A stretch of 58,341 nucleotides of DNA from Marinifilum caeruleilacunae. GTDB taxonomy: Bacteria; Bacteroidota; Bacteroidia; Bacteroidales; Marinifilaceae. Position 1 is the first letter of the stretch; the number at the start of each line of letters is the position of its first letter. A program made the position numbers and the translations under genes. Under the pieces are notes generated by a model. It ran no database searches. It was given only the letters and a program-made list of their open reading frames with translations, and was not told the DNA's origin. The stretch is from positions 1 to 58,341 of the forward strand of contig NZ_RZNH01000035.1 of NCBI RefSeq assembly GCF_013141825.1. Reading direction: 5' to 3'. Positions 34,326 through 43,707 of this stretch are shown one piece after another.

Positions 34326-35639
34326 ATGCGAAAAAAGCTTACATTTCATATTGCCAATACAAGCAGGTTCAAAGAGCAGCTTCTATTCTGGAGCAAAAAG
34401 TTTCAGTATGTTAGTATTCTTGATAGTCATGAAGTAAACCAGAAAGAAAATTCAAAAGCAGAATACAATACATATGAGTTGCTTGCTGGAATTGATGCGC
34501 TTCAAATTATTGAACCTAAGCAGGATTTTTTCTATTACTTAAGCGAAGGAATAGATCAGGCGAAAGATTGGTGGTTTGGATACCTGGCTTACGATCTGAA
34601 GAATGAAATTGAAGAGTTAAAATCTGAGAACCAGGATGGCCTGGAATTTCCAGAAATGAATTTTTTTCGCCCACGTTGGGTTTTCATCCTAGATGTTGAT
34701 ACCCTTATCATTCACTATTTCGATGAGGAATTTAGCGAGGAAGAAATATACAGACTGGCCAATGAGATTCAAAACCTGGAGGTAAAAAATGAAGCATCTT
34801 TAGCTGTAAATGAGATTAATTCAAGAATCACTCGCAATGAATATATCGATTCAGTAAATCAGCTAAAAGATCATATTCGTAGAGGCGATATTTATGAAGT
34901 GAACTTTTGCCAGGAATTTTATGCCGAAGATTGCTATATCAAACCTCGTGGAACCTACCAAAAATTAACCGAAGTTTCGCCAACTCCTTATTCCGGTTTT
35001 TACCAAATGGGAGAGCAATTTTTACTTTCTGCCAGTCCTGAACGATTCATCAAAAAAGTGGGCAAGAAAATCATTTCGCAGCCCATTAAAGGAACTGCCA
35101 GGCGTGGTGCCAACGAAGAAGAGGACAAGCAGATTAAACACCATTTGTTCAACGATCCGAAGGAAAGAGCTGAAAATATCATGATTGTTGATTTGGTTCG
35201 AAATGATCTTTCGAGAACAGCAGATAAGGGATCGGTTATCGTAGAAGAATTGTGTGGCATTTACACTTTCCCGCAAGTACATCAAATGATATCAACTGTC
35301 GTTTCAGAATTGCGCGAAGATATTCATTTTATAGAAGCCATTCGCCAATGTTTCCCGATGGGATCGATGACTGGGGCTCCAAAAGTTCGAGCCATGAAAC
35401 TTATCGAAAAGTATGAGTCGACAAAAAGAGGGCTTTTTTCCGGTGCTGTTGGATACATTACGCCCGAAGGCGATTTTGATTTTAATGTTGTGATTCGTAG
35501 CATACTTTATAACGCCAGAAATCATTATCTTTCGTTTATGGTTGGTGGCGCAATTACCATGCAGGCCGAAGCAGAAAAGGAGTACGAAGAGTGCATGCTA
35601 AAAGCAAAAGCCATTATGAGGGTCTTAAAAGATGAATAA
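34326..35639 (+). CDS. pabB: Aminodeoxychorismate synthase component I
   Basis: This 437-residue chorismate-utilising enzyme makes 4-amino-4-deoxychorismate for folate. Motifs are LSASPERFIKKVG, SQPIKGTARRG (the Lys of PIKGT is the PabB hallmark; TrpE has Ala there), MIVDLVRNDLSRTADKGSV, GSMTGAPKVRAMKLIEKYE, GLFSGAVGYI and VGGAITMQAEAEKEYEECM. The amidotransferase (PabA) and lyase (PabC) are not adjacent. No in-frame ATG follows soon, so the start at 34326 stands although it is very close to the predicted promoter. A tandem repeat separates it from tilS. Confidence 0.9.
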   Translation: MRKKLTFHIANTSRFKEQLLFWSKKFQYVSILDSHEVNQKENSKAEYNTYELLAGIDALQIIEPKQDFFYYLSEGIDQAKDWWFGYLAYDLKNEIEELKSENQDGLEFPEMNFFRPRWVFILDVDTLIIHYFDEEFSEEEIYRLANEIQNLEVKNEASLAVNEINSRITRNEYIDSVNQLKDHIRRGDIYEVNFCQEFYAEDCYIKPRGTYQKLTEVSPTPYSGFYQMGEQFLLSASPERFIKKVGKKIISQPIKGTARRGANEEEDKQIKHHLFNDPKERAENIMIVDLVRNDLSRTADKGSVIVEELCGIYTFPQVHQMISTVVSELREDIHFIEAIRQCFPMGSMTGAPKVRAMKLIEKYESTKRGLFSGAVGYITPEGDFDFNVVIRSILYNARNHYLSFMVGGAITMQAEAEKEYEECMLKAKAIMRVLKDE

Positions 35640-35653
35640 ACGAATTGGAATTT

Positions 35654-35704
35654 ATTCATTACTAATTATTCATTACTAATTATTCATTACTAATTATTCA
35701 ATAC
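35654..35704. repeat. Tandem 14-bp repeat between pabB and tilS
   Basis: ATTCATTACTAATT occurs three times exactly (35654-35667, 35668-35681, 35682-35695), followed by a partial copy up to 35704, immediately before the tilS GTG start. It fills nearly the whole intergenic gap. Such an array could change in length by replication slippage and alter spacing before tilS. Confidence 0.9.
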
Positions 35705-35708
35705 TATT

Positions 35709-37031
35709 GTGTTTCGTAAGTTAGTTCGATTTGTTGAAGAGGAGGATCTGTTTTATCGCGACGAAAGAATTTTGGTTGCAGTAAGCGGTGGTGTAGACTC
35801 GGTTGTACTTCTTCATTTACTTCTAAAAATGGAAGTGAATTGTGCCATTTCACATTGTAATTTTCACTTACGAGGCGAAGAATCTAATGGCGATTTTGAA
35901 TTTGTAAAGCAATTGGCTCAGTCTTATTCAATCCCATTTTTTTCAAAAGATTTTGATACCAAAGCTTACGCTGATCAGAATAAGATTTCGATTGAAATGG
36001 CAGCTCGAGAACTGAGGTACGAATGGTTCAATCAAATTTGTGAACAGGAAAACTATCAATACATTGCCGTTGGGCACCATGCCGATGATGTGGCAGAAAC
36101 AGTACTGATAAACCTACTTAGAGGTACAGGAATTCACGGTTTAACGGGAATTAAATCGAAACTTGGAAAAGTAATTCGTCCACTTTTGCCTTTTAGTCGT
36201 AAAGAGCTATTGGCGTATGCCGAGCTTGAACAGATTGAATACCGTGAAGATTCAAGCAATATCGAAACCGATTTTGTTCGCAATAAAATTCGTCACCAGG
36301 TAATTCCTGTGCTTGAAGAAATCAATCCTTCCATTCGAAAAACCATGAGTGAGAATGTGCAGCGTTTTAAAGAAGTGGAACGGATCTATAACGATGTGAT
36401 TGATGAAAACCGACTCCATTTAATTTTTAAAAGAGAAGATCAGTTTTTGATTTCTATTGCCAGGCTAAAAGAATTGCCATCTCCTTCGTCGCATTTGTTC
36501 GAAATTCTATCTCCTTACGGATTTCACCATAGAGATGTAAGAATGATCACAAAATCATTGGACTCCATATCCGGGAAACGTTTTTTTTCGTCAACACATC
36601 AATTGCTAAGAGATCGAAAATACCTGATTCTTTCAGAATTGAGCGAGAGTGATTGCAAAGAGTATTTGCTGGAGGAAAAAATGGGTTTAATTGAATTTCC
36701 AATAGAAATGGAGGCTTCTACTTATAGTAAAGAAGCTGATTTTACATTCCCTTCCAATACTAAGATTGCCTGTTTGGACTACGACAAACTGCATTTTCCC
36801 TTAAAAGTAAGAAGGTGGCAAAAAGGTGACAGCTTTCGACCCATAGGAATGAAAGGAAGTAAAAAGGTTTCCGATTTCTTTATCGATCAAAAATTCTCTT
36901 TGCAGGATAAAGAAAATGCATGGTTGTTACTTTCAGGAGATCAGATTGTATGGGTGCTTGGACACCGATTGGATGATCGTTTTAAAATTACCGATGCAAC
37001 TCGCAAAATTTATCGCCTGGAGCTAAAATAG
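35709..37031 (+). CDS. tilS: tRNA(Ile)-lysidine synthase
   Basis: The 440-residue protein modifies C34 of tRNA-Ile(CAU) to lysidine so that it reads AUA. The N-terminal PP-loop ATPase has ILVAVSGGVDSVVLLHLLL, then SHCNFHLRGEES and VGHHADDVAETVLINLLRGTG. The C-terminal substrate-binding domain has FPLKVRRWQKGDSFRPIGMKGSKKVSDFF in two adjoining blocks. The start codon is GTG (35709); no ATG fits upstream because the 14-bp repeat lies there. Length is normal for Bacteroidetes TilS. Confidence 0.94.
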   Translation: MFRKLVRFVEEEDLFYRDERILVAVSGGVDSVVLLHLLLKMEVNCAISHCNFHLRGEESNGDFEFVKQLAQSYSIPFFSKDFDTKAYADQNKISIEMAARELRYEWFNQICEQENYQYIAVGHHADDVAETVLINLLRGTGIHGLTGIKSKLGKVIRPLLPFSRKELLAYAELEQIEYREDSSNIETDFVRNKIRHQVIPVLEEINPSIRKTMSENVQRFKEVERIYNDVIDENRLHLIFKREDQFLISIARLKELPSPSSHLFEILSPYGFHHRDVRMITKSLDSISGKRFFSSTHQLLRDRKYLILSELSESDCKEYLLEEKMGLIEFPIEMEASTYSKEADFTFPSNTKIACLDYDKLHFPLKVRRWQKGDSFRPIGMKGSKKVSDFFIDQKFSLQDKENAWLLLSGDQIVWVLGHRLDDRFKITDATRKIYRLELK

Positions 37032-37197
37032 CCTAATGGTTATTGTAATTCTTTTAAAGAAAATCCACACCGATACATCAGAAAAGTGATGATTTTGAAA
37101 ATCATTGTTTTGTTATCAACAGCTTATATTTTAAAATGCCCCTGATTTTTATAAATTAGTCGGAGTTTTAAAGAACAAACCATTAACAACTCAAAAC

Positions 37198-38280
37198 ATG
37201 ATAAAACTGAAAGAATGCTTGGTAATTTTATTGCTAAGTCTAATTCCTTTTGTCGGATTTTCCCAATCCCATGAGCTAAAAAAGGAGCTGAAAGATTTAC
37301 AAAACTACAATGAGAATCTGGATCATAGAATGGATCGTCTTGAAAAGATGGTTGATGATTTAATTTGGTTCGAAAGAGTAGGAGATGTAGCTCATATCGA
37401 TAAATTGTACATCTATGGACCTCCAAAATGGAAAGAAAAGAATCCAACAGCCAAAGGAGCAGGTAACCCAGTAAAATTTTGGACCTATGCCTTCTTTCCA
37501 AAAAATATCGATGTAAATAAAAAATACCCATTAATAGTTTTGCCTCATGGTGGTGTACATGGCGATTTTACCACCTACTATACTCATATTGTACGTGAAT
37601 TAATTGCCCAGGAGTATATTGTTGTAGCAGCCGAATATCGAGGAAGCACTGGTTATGGTAAAGGTCATTACGAAAAGATTGATTACGGTGGACTAGAAAA
37701 TGAAGATGTTTATGCAAGCCGCAATTACATGATCGAAAACTACGATTTTGTGGATGAGAACAGAGTAGGGATCATGGGATGGAGCCATGGTGGAATGATT
37801 ACCCTATTCAATTTATTTAATCATCCGAAAGATTATAAAGTTGGATATGCAGGAGTTCCGGTGAGCGATTTGGTTGCCCGTATGGGATATATGACTCAAT
37901 CGTACCGCGATTTGTACTCGGCAGATTACCATATCGGAAAAACTGCTAATGACAACCTGGCTGAATATCGCCGTCGTTCACCAGCCTGGAATACTCATAA
38001 ATTCCAGAATACACCATTGTTAATTCACACCAATACCAACGACGATGACGTAAATGTTTTGGAAGTGGAGCATTTAATTAAATCGCTTAAAGCGGATGGG
38101 AAAAAGTTTGAATATGAAATTTTCCAGGCCGTACCTGGCGGTCATTCTTTCGATAGAATGGATACCAAAAAAGCTAAAGAAGTAAGGGTGAAAATTTATC
38201 AGTTTTTGAGTAAACAGTTAAAACCCAATAACCCAATAAACAGTTTGAAAGACATACAGAAAGCAGGATATCGCTTTTAA
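37198..38280 (+). CDS. Secreted S9-family peptidase/alpha-beta hydrolase
   Basis: This 360-residue protein has a signal peptide MIKLKECLVILLLSLIPFVG (cleavage probably after FSQ), a short coiled-coil segment (about 25-55, LKKELKDLQNYNENLDHRMD) and a catalytic domain of prolyl-oligopeptidase type. Visible are PLIVLPHGGVHGDF, VVAAEYRGSTGYGKGHYE, the nucleophile RVGIMGWSHGGMITLF, the Asp in NTNDDDVNVLEVEHL and the His in VPGGHSFDRMD. It lacks the beta-propeller of classical S9 peptidases, so it may act as an esterase or small-peptide hydrolase in the periplasm. Confidence 0.88.
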   Translation: MIKLKECLVILLLSLIPFVGFSQSHELKKELKDLQNYNENLDHRMDRLEKMVDDLIWFERVGDVAHIDKLYIYGPPKWKEKNPTAKGAGNPVKFWTYAFFPKNIDVNKKYPLIVLPHGGVHGDFTTYYTHIVRELIAQEYIVVAAEYRGSTGYGKGHYEKIDYGGLENEDVYASRNYMIENYDFVDENRVGIMGWSHGGMITLFNLFNHPKDYKVGYAGVPVSDLVARMGYMTQSYRDLYSADYHIGKTANDNLAEYRRRSPAWNTHKFQNTPLLIHTNTNDDDVNVLEVEHLIKSLKADGKKFEYEIFQAVPGGHSFDRMDTKKAKEVRVKIYQFLSKQLKPNNPINSLKDIQKAGYRF

Positions 38281-38287
38281 GAATGAT

Positions 38288-38325
38288 AAAAAAGAGCCTG
38301 ATCGTTTCGGTCAGGCTCTTTTTTA
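38288..38325. terminator. Bidirectional terminator
   Basis: AAAAAAGAGCCTGA (38288-38301) pairs perfectly over 14 bases with TCAGGCTCTTTTTT (38311-38324). It can serve both the S9 peptidase gene and the convergent small gene ending at 38336. Confidence 0.92.
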
Positions 38326-38335
38326 TTTTGGAAAG

Positions 38336-38608
38336 TTAGGATACTGGTTCGAGGCTTAAACACTCTTCCAGATTTTTTAGAAGTGCCTTTTTTACTTTAC
38401 GCGGTTTTTCGGCACTAATTTCTTTAAGTGCATCGAAAGCCAAATTTCCAATTTCGTACAATCCCACCGGATTTTTATCGAAATTATAACTTCCAATTAC
38501 ATACTGCAATTTTGCTTTTACTTCATCGTAAGCAGCATTTCCCGGTTTGTTAAGGCAAATTAGTGCTTCCTGGCAAACATCTCTTAGTTTTTCATTTTGT
38601 TCGGTCAT
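38336..38608 (-). CDS. Small all-helical protein of unknown function
   Basis: This 90-residue cytoplasmic protein is predicted mostly helical and charged (EKLRDVCQEALICLNKPGNA, YDEVKAKLQYVIGSYNFDKN, DALKEISAEKPRKVKKALLK). No signal peptide and no family that I recognise. It ends at a strong shared terminator and has neighbour-like codon use, which supports it as a real gene. Confidence 0.7.
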   Translation of the reverse strand: MTEQNEKLRDVCQEALICLNKPGNAAYDEVKAKLQYVIGSYNFDKNPVGLYEIGNLAFDALKEISAEKPRKVKKALLKNLEECLSLEPVS

Positions 38609-38796
38609 AGTTAAAGAATTAGAATTAAACGTTAACTAAATTTACAAAATGAAGACGATTTGTGAATTAACAGTATGTTAGAAAATTGTTTATTATTTAT
38701 GGATGTGCTGTTTTTCCGTATCGCAATTGTTTTCGCTTTGTATCTCAATGGTTTGCGTTATCGAGAATGCTTTTCTACTTATTGGTTTTTTCCTGA

Positions 38797-39393
38797 TTAG
38801 CAATTGCGGTACTTATCGTGCAAACCAATTCCGCTTTTAATCATGGGAACAATTTTCTCCAATCGTTTTATTTTTGTGGCCTCTCTTTTGGCTTCGGCAA
38901 TGTGAAGTATGTACTCTTTTTGCTTGTATGGACTTAATGATTTGAAGCTGTCATTCAGTGCTAAATCACCCTTCAGTTTTTCTGTTAATAGTTCAGGAAT
39001 TTCCAAGTCATTTCTCTTGTTAACTTTTACTTGTTTTCCAGCTTTTTGATTTTCAATAGCCTCGTTTAAGTAGGTGAGAAGCATTTTTTCATCGATTTCG
39101 TTGATAGAGGCAAACCTAAGCTGTCGCATAGCCTGTGTTTTGCCTTCCTGTGCATTGTGTAGTTTTTTGACAGGATCTGATAAGAGTGCACCATTGAAAA
39201 ACCAGATTCCTACATAGCTCTTAAAAGCTCCAATTCCCACCACATTTTTATTAGCGATTGTGTATGTTGGAGCACCCCATTTTATGCATTCTACTAATTC
39301 GGTCTTCTGTAAAATTGATCGCAGTAGAACAAGTTCTTTGATCCACTCTGTTTTACTGTCAATATATTCGTCAACTGTTGTTGCTTTTTTCAT
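38797..39393 (-). CDS. YdeI/OmpD-associated family protein with DUF1801 domain
   Basis: The 198-residue protein has an N-terminal DUF1801-like domain (LRSILQKTELVECIKWGAPT, KSYVGIWFFNGALLSD) and a C-terminal YdeI-type segment: PELLTEKLKGDLALNDSFKS, LSPYKQKEYILHIAEAKREA and TKIKRLEKIVPMI. The second part is a well-conserved helical motif in this family, where the stretch after LSPYKQKEYI is diagnostic. The biochemical role is unknown; some members have been linked to peptide or metal stress. Confidence 0.88.
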   Translation of the reverse strand: MKKATTVDEYIDSKTEWIKELVLLRSILQKTELVECIKWGAPTYTIANKNVVGIGAFKSYVGIWFFNGALLSDPVKKLHNAQEGKTQAMRQLRFASINEIDEKMLLTYLNEAIENQKAGKQVKVNKRNDLEIPELLTEKLKGDLALNDSFKSLSPYKQKEYILHIAEAKREATKIKRLEKIVPMIKSGIGLHDKYRNC

Positions 39394-39425
39394 ACCTTTC
39401 TCGTTTTATTGGAAGTTTAAAATAC

Positions 39426-39457
39426 AAAAAAAGCACAACCTTAAGGTCATGCTTTTT
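39426..39457 (-). terminator. Terminator of the accC-BCCP-pccB-HTH operon
   Basis: The region AAAAAAAGCA...TGCTTTTTT around the palindrome ACCTTAAGGT (39438-39447) can act on either strand. On the minus strand it lies about 100 bases after the stop codon of the HTH gene at 39558. Confidence 0.7.
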
Positions 39458-39557
39458 TATAGTTCTAGTGCTGTATACTCAAAGTTCCAAAAATGTAAAA
39501 CTTAAGTTAAACATTTTAGAAAATGATAAATGCCTGTGGTACCATACAATTTGTTTA

Positions 39558-39953
39558 TCACTTCTTTTTACTACGGAGTAAAACTTCTTTTCTTAAAAAG
39601 GCATTGCCTTTTCTAAGCATCGCATTAGATTCTTTCAAAAAAGAAAGTTCAGGTTGTAAACGACCAAGTTTTCTAGACAGCTCCATTGCCATTTCATGAA
39701 TATGATCATATAAATCGTTAAACTCGAATTCATTTACTGGCAATCTCATTTGGCGTTTGCCAGTAAGTAGCCATGTTGGATCTATATGAGGATAGACAGT
39801 TATAATTCTTGTAAGAATTGAGCCTTTTACTTCTCTATTCTCTTTAATCGTCTTGCTTAGATTACCTTGTTTTACACCAATAGTCCTTTCAAATTGTCTG
39901 ATACTTACCCTCTCGGTTTCAATTATTTCTTTTATTCGTTCGGGTATAGACAT
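39558..39953 (-). CDS. HTH (XRE-like) DNA-binding protein attached to the acyl-CoA carboxylase operon
   Basis: This 131-residue protein has an N-terminal phage-repressor-like helix-turn-helix: RIKEIIETERVSIRQFERTI, then GVKQGNLSKTIKENREVKGS (recognition helix) and the tail ITVYPHIDPTWLLTGK, common to this type. The C-terminal 40 residues form a basic, coiled-coil-like helix (PELSFLKESNAMLRKGNAFL) that could mediate dimerisation. It begins nine bases after the pccB stop codon, so it is the last gene of the operon. I infer a possible autoregulator of acyl-CoA carboxylase. A perfect palindrome at the operon promoter could be its site, but this is untested. Confidence 0.85.
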   Translation of the reverse strand: MSIPERIKEIIETERVSIRQFERTIGVKQGNLSKTIKENREVKGSILTRIITVYPHIDPTWLLTGKRQMRLPVNEFEFNDLYDHIHEMAMELSRKLGRLQPELSFLKESNAMLRKGNAFLRKEVLLRSKKK

Positions 39954-39962
39954 TTAAATTTT

Positions 39963-41498
39963 CTATAAAGGAATATTTCCGTGCTTTTTAGGCGGATTTT
40001 GTTCACTCTTGTTTGCACACATTTCCAATGCCTGTATCAACTTATATCTACTCTCTTTAGGTTGAATAACTTCGTCGATATAACCCAGTTCTGCAGCTTT
40101 ATAAGGGTGTGCGAACTTGTCGCGATAATCTTCGATTGCATCGGCACGTTCCGATTCGGTTAAACCTTTGTGCATAATGTTTACGGCACCTTCGGCTCCC
40201 ATAACAGCAATTTCTCCTGTAGGATATGAATAATTAATATCGGCACCAATATGCTTGGAGGCCATTACATCGTATGCACCACCGTAGGCTTTCCTTGTAA
40301 TCAGTGTAATTTTAGGTACCGTTGCTTCTGCAAAGGCATAAAGCAGTTTTGCACCATGCTTAATAATTCCACCATATTCCTGGGCAGTACCCGGAAGGAA
40401 GCCCGGAACATCCACGAAAGTGATTAAAGGAATATTAAATGCATCGCAGAAGCGCACAAAGCGAGCTGCTTTTGTTGAGCTGTTAATATCTAAAACACCT
40501 GCCATGTTTGCCGGATTGTTAGCAACAATTCCAACTGGTTTTCCGGCTAATCGGGCAAAGCCAATTGTTATATTTTGTGCATAAAGTGGCATTACCTCAA
40601 AAAAGTTGTGATCATCAACAACCGTTTCAATAATATCTTTGATATCGTATGGTTTGTTCGGATCAGCCGGAACAATACTTTGTAGTTTTTCATCCTCGCG
40701 GTGGATGTTATCGGTACAAGGTTTTACCGGAGGATCTTCCATATTATTGGATGGAAGGAAACTGATCAACTCACGCAACATCATCATTGCTTGTTCATCG
40801 TTATCGGCAGTAAAGTGAGCCACGCCACTTTTCGAGTTGTGAGTTAAAGCGCCACCAAGTTCTTCCTTGGTCACCTCTTCGTGAGTTACCGTTTTAATTA
40901 CATCGGGTCCGGTTACAAACATGTAGCTCGTATCTTTTACCATCATAATAAAATCGGTTAGTGCAGGTGAATATACAGCACCACCGGCACAAGGTCCCAT
41001 AATGGCCGAAATTTGCGGAATTACACCCGAACCTCTAACATTTTGATAGAAAATATCGGCGTATCCGGCCAAACTTTGAACACCTTCCTGAATTCTAGCT
41101 CCTCCTGAATCATTTAAACCAATAATTGGAGCGCCCATTTTCATGGCCAATTTGGTGATTTTTACAATTTTATCGGCATTGGCTCTACTCAAAGATCCTC
41201 CAAATACAGTAAAATCCTGAGCAAAAACATAAACCAGTCTGCTGTCTATTTTTCCATAACCGCAAACTACACCATCGCCAAGTATTTTGTTCTTCTCCAT
41301 ACCAAAATCTGTGGAACGGTGAGTTACCATTTTATCAACCTCAACAAATGTTTCGGGATCTAAAAGGTCGTTAATTCTTTCACGTGCTGTTTTTTTTCCA
41401 GCGGCATGATGCTTGTCTATACGAGCTTGTCCGCCTCCTTCTTCAGCAGTTTTATTTAATTCTTCGAATTTTTTGATTTTATCTTCTAATGTCAACAT
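39963..41498 (-). CDS. pccB: Acyl-CoA (propionyl-CoA) carboxylase beta subunit
   Basis: The 511-residue carboxyltransferase moves the carboxyl group from carboxybiotin to an acyl-CoA. It has [20 protein letters not shown] and [12 protein letters not shown] in the N-terminal half, [20 protein letters not shown] and [12 protein letters not shown] in the C-terminal half, and ends [10 protein letters not shown]. It closely resembles the protein at 7246-8802, but here biotin carboxylase and biotin carrier genes lie directly upstream. This makes a complete ATP-dependent acyl-CoA carboxylase. Propionyl-CoA is the most likely substrate in this phylum; acetyl-CoA cannot be ruled out. Spacing to the carrier gene is 31 bases. 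Confidence 0.92.
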   Translation of the reverse strand: MLTLEDKIKKFEELNKTAEEGGGQARIDKHHAAGKKTARERINDLLDPETFVEVDKMVTHRSTDFGMEKNKILGDGVVCGYGKIDSRLVYVFAQDFTVFGGSLSRANADKIVKITKLAMKMGAPIIGLNDSGGARIQEGVQSLAGYADIFYQNVRGSGVIPQISAIMGPCAGGAVYSPALTDFIMMVKDTSYMFVTGPDVIKTVTHEEVTKEELGGALTHNSKSGVAHFTADNDEQAMMMLRELISFLPSNNMEDPPVKPCTDNIHREDEKLQSIVPADPNKPYDIKDIIETVVDDHNFFEVMPLYAQNITIGFARLAGKPVGIVANNPANMAGVLDINSSTKAARFVRFCDAFNIPLITFVDVPGFLPGTAQEYGGIIKHGAKLLYAFAEATVPKITLITRKAYGGAYDVMASKHIGADINYSYPTGEIAVMGAEGAVNIMHKGLTESERADAIEDYRDKFAHPYKAAELGYIDEVIQPKESRYKLIQALEMCANKSEQNPPKKHGNIPL

Positions 41499-41529
41499 GC
41501 TTTCTTGTGATTATTAATTCATAACTCAA

Positions 41530-42039
41530 TTAATCAATAAAAATTAAAGGTTGATTTCCATCAATGGTATCATCTTCATTAACAAATATCTCTTTAATTA
41601 CACCATCTTTCATGGCTTTGTATTCACTCTCCATTTTCATTGCTGAAACAATGATTACGGTTTCTCCTTTGCTTACTTCCTGTCCAATCTCAACCGGAAT
41701 TTTAACCACTTTTCCTGGCATTGGTGAAGAAATGGTACTTTCCGAAGCTTCCAGATTTCCTTCATTTCTGGCTTGTAAATACTTGGTTTCAGCATCAATA
41801 ATTTCGGCCTCGTAGGAATGGTAAAAGGTATTGACCATATATTTTTTAGGAGTGCCATTTTCAATTAATTCCACATTAAAAGAACGGCCTTTGTACATCA
41901 CAGAGTAAACTCCGTTTTCAACCTGTTGCATGTCTAAGTCGTACTCTCTGTCGTCGACTATTATTTTTACATGATTGCCATCTTCGGTAAGAAGTTCAAC
42001 ATTGGCAATTCTGTCGTCTAATTTTATTTCTAGTGCCAT
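41530..42039 (-). CDS. Biotin carboxyl carrier subunit
   Basis: This 169-residue protein ends in a classical biotinyl domain with SSPMPGKVVKIPV and VSAMKMESEY; Lys135 is the predicted biotin site. The first 90 residues form the extra domain seen in stand-alone carriers of acyl-CoA carboxylases (beta-rich, with YMVNTFYHSYEAEI). It lies between accC (20 bases) and pccB (31 bases) and links their active sites. It may be biotinylated by the same BirA as the transcarboxylase subunit at 9081. Confidence 0.9.
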   Translation of the reverse strand: MALEIKLDDRIANVELLTEDGNHVKIIVDDREYDLDMQQVENGVYSVMYKGRSFNVELIENGTPKKYMVNTFYHSYEAEIIDAETKYLQARNEGNLEASESTISSPMPGKVVKIPVEIGQEVSKGETVIIVSAMKMESEYKAMKDGVIKEIFVNEDDTIDGNQPLIFID

Positions 42040-42059
42040 AATTAATTTCTTTAGTCTTT

Positions 42060-43583
42060 TTAATTTTCACTTGATCGATACACACTTCTGCGTCGTCCAA
42101 AATCTTTCCACCTGCTGGAAGCTGCAGCCGATTGATCGACTTGTACATTCTTCAATTTGTGATGGTAATCTAAAAAGGCTGTAACTATGGCTAGATCTTC
42201 GAATTGTTGCTTGGCTTCATCATCAGCCAACAAAAATTCTTCGTTATTCTGAATAAAGTGGGTGTCGTAGGTTCCTTCTCTAAACTCTCGGCAGTCCATA
42301 ATTCTTTCGAGGAACTTAATGGAGGTTTTTACACCGGTAATTTTGTACTCATACAATGCTCGTCGCATTCTTTCAATGGCTTCTTCCCGTGTTCTTGCCC
42401 AAATAATCAGTTTTGAGATCATTGGGTCGTAGTGAATCGGGATTTCGTAGCCTTCATAAACATATCCGTCTGTTCTTACTCCCAATCCCATTGGTTCGGT
42501 AATATGGGTAATTAAACCCGGGCTTGGCATAAAGTTATTGTCGGTATCTTCTGCATAAATTCTGCATTCGATTGCGTGTCCAAACTGAAAGACATCCTCT
42601 TGTTTGATATTTAACTCCTTTCCTTCTGCAATCAGAATTTGTTGCTTAACAAGATCATAACCTGTTGTTCTTTCGGTAATTGGATGCTCTACCTGTAGCC
42701 TGGTATTCATTTCCAGGAAATAGAAGTTATGGTCGTTATCTGCTAAAAACTCGATGGTTCCGGCGCCATAGTAATTTACTGCTTTTGCTGCAGCCACTGC
42801 GGCATCACCCATTTTTGCTCTAAATTCTGGTGTCATTAATGGAGAAGGGGTTTCTTCTACCACTTTCTGATGGCGACGTTGAACCGAACATTCACGTTCA
42901 CAAAGGTGAATTACATTTCCATGCTGATCGCCCAGAATTTGAAACTCGATATGATGAGGGGAGGAGATGTATTTTTCTACATAAACCGAATCATCGCCAA
43001 AGGCCGATCTTGCCTCCGATTTAGCAGCGCGAAGTGCACTCAGGATATTTTCTTCCTTATCAACCATTCGCATTCCTTTTCCGCCTCCACCGGCAGATGC
43101 TTTAATCATTACTGGTAATCCAATTTCTCGGATAACTTGGAGGGCATTATCATCATCATCAAGATTTTCTTTTGTACCTGGAACAACGGGAACACCTCCA
43201 TCTATCATCGTTTGGCGTGCGGTAATTTTATCACCCATTGTGGATATCACCTCGGGGGTAGGTCCAATAAAAATGATGCCTTCTTCCTTACATCTTCTGG
43301 AAAATTCTGCATTTTCACTAAGGAATCCATAGCCTGGATGGATGGCATCCGATTTGGATTGTTTGGCTACTTCAATAATCTTATCAATGTTAAGGTAGCT
43401 TTCTGCTGAGGCGGCTGGTCCGATATGATAAGCCTGGTCGGCATATCTAACATGCATTGATGTTCTATCAACATCGGAATACACCGCAACAGATTTAATT
43501 CCTAACTCTCTGCACGATCGCATTACGCGCAGAGCAATTTCTCCTCGATTCGCAACGAGGACTTTTGAAATCTTCGTAATCAT
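42060..43583 (-). CDS. accC: Biotin carboxylase subunit of acyl-CoA carboxylase
   Basis: This 507-residue ATP-grasp enzyme carboxylates biotin with bicarbonate. Visible are KVLVANRGEIALRVMRSCRE, HPGYGFLSENAEFS, the glycine-rich lid MIKASAGGGGKGMRMV, ECSVQRRHQKVVEETPSP, FLEMNTRLQVEHPITE and IECRIYAEDTDNNFMPSPG. The C-terminal 60 residues extend beyond the E. coli enzyme (449 residues) and end in a basic tail (SSRWKDFGRRRSVYRSSEN) typical of propionyl-/acyl-CoA carboxylase alpha subunits in this phylum. It is the first gene of the operon accC-BCCP-pccB-HTH. Confidence 0.94.
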   Translation of the reverse strand: MITKISKVLVANRGEIALRVMRSCRELGIKSVAVYSDVDRTSMHVRYADQAYHIGPAASAESYLNIDKIIEVAKQSKSDAIHPGYGFLSENAEFSRRCKEEGIIFIGPTPEVISTMGDKITARQTMIDGGVPVVPGTKENLDDDDNALQVIREIGLPVMIKASAGGGGKGMRMVDKEENILSALRAAKSEARSAFGDDSVYVEKYISSPHHIEFQILGDQHGNVIHLCERECSVQRRHQKVVEETPSPLMTPEFRAKMGDAAVAAAKAVNYYGAGTIEFLADNDHNFYFLEMNTRLQVEHPITERTTGYDLVKQQILIAEGKELNIKQEDVFQFGHAIECRIYAEDTDNNFMPSPGLITHITEPMGLGVRTDGYVYEGYEIPIHYDPMISKLIIWARTREEAIERMRRALYEYKITGVKTSIKFLERIMDCREFREGTYDTHFIQNNEEFLLADDEAKQQFEDLAIVTAFLDYHHKLKNVQVDQSAAASSRWKDFGRRRSVYRSSEN

Positions 43584-43689
43584 AGTTTTGGTTAATTGTT
43601 AATTGGGCTTATAAAAGCCTTGTTTTAAGTCAATTATTTACCATTAGATTAGGAATAGTTTCCCAAAAAAAAGATAACGCACAGCATAA

Positions 43690-43707
43690 ATATGTTGTGC
43701 AACATAT
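43690..43707. promoter_or_regulatory. Candidate operator at the acyl-CoA carboxylase promoter
   Basis: ATATGTTG-TG-CAACATAT is an 18-bp inverted repeat with perfect 8-bp arms. It begins directly after the predicted -7 element, so it covers the predicted transcription start, the classic place for a repressor. No other copy was noticed in the window. Confidence 0.55.

Noticed and set aside
35654-35704. Possible CRISPR array
   Set aside because: The 14-bp units are directly contiguous without spacers, and no cas genes are near; it is a simple tandem repeat.
37089-37105. ATGATTTT-G-AAAATCAT hairpin after tilS as a terminator
   Set aside because: The one-base loop is sterically unlikely and the T run behind it is broken, so it is not listed as a terminator.
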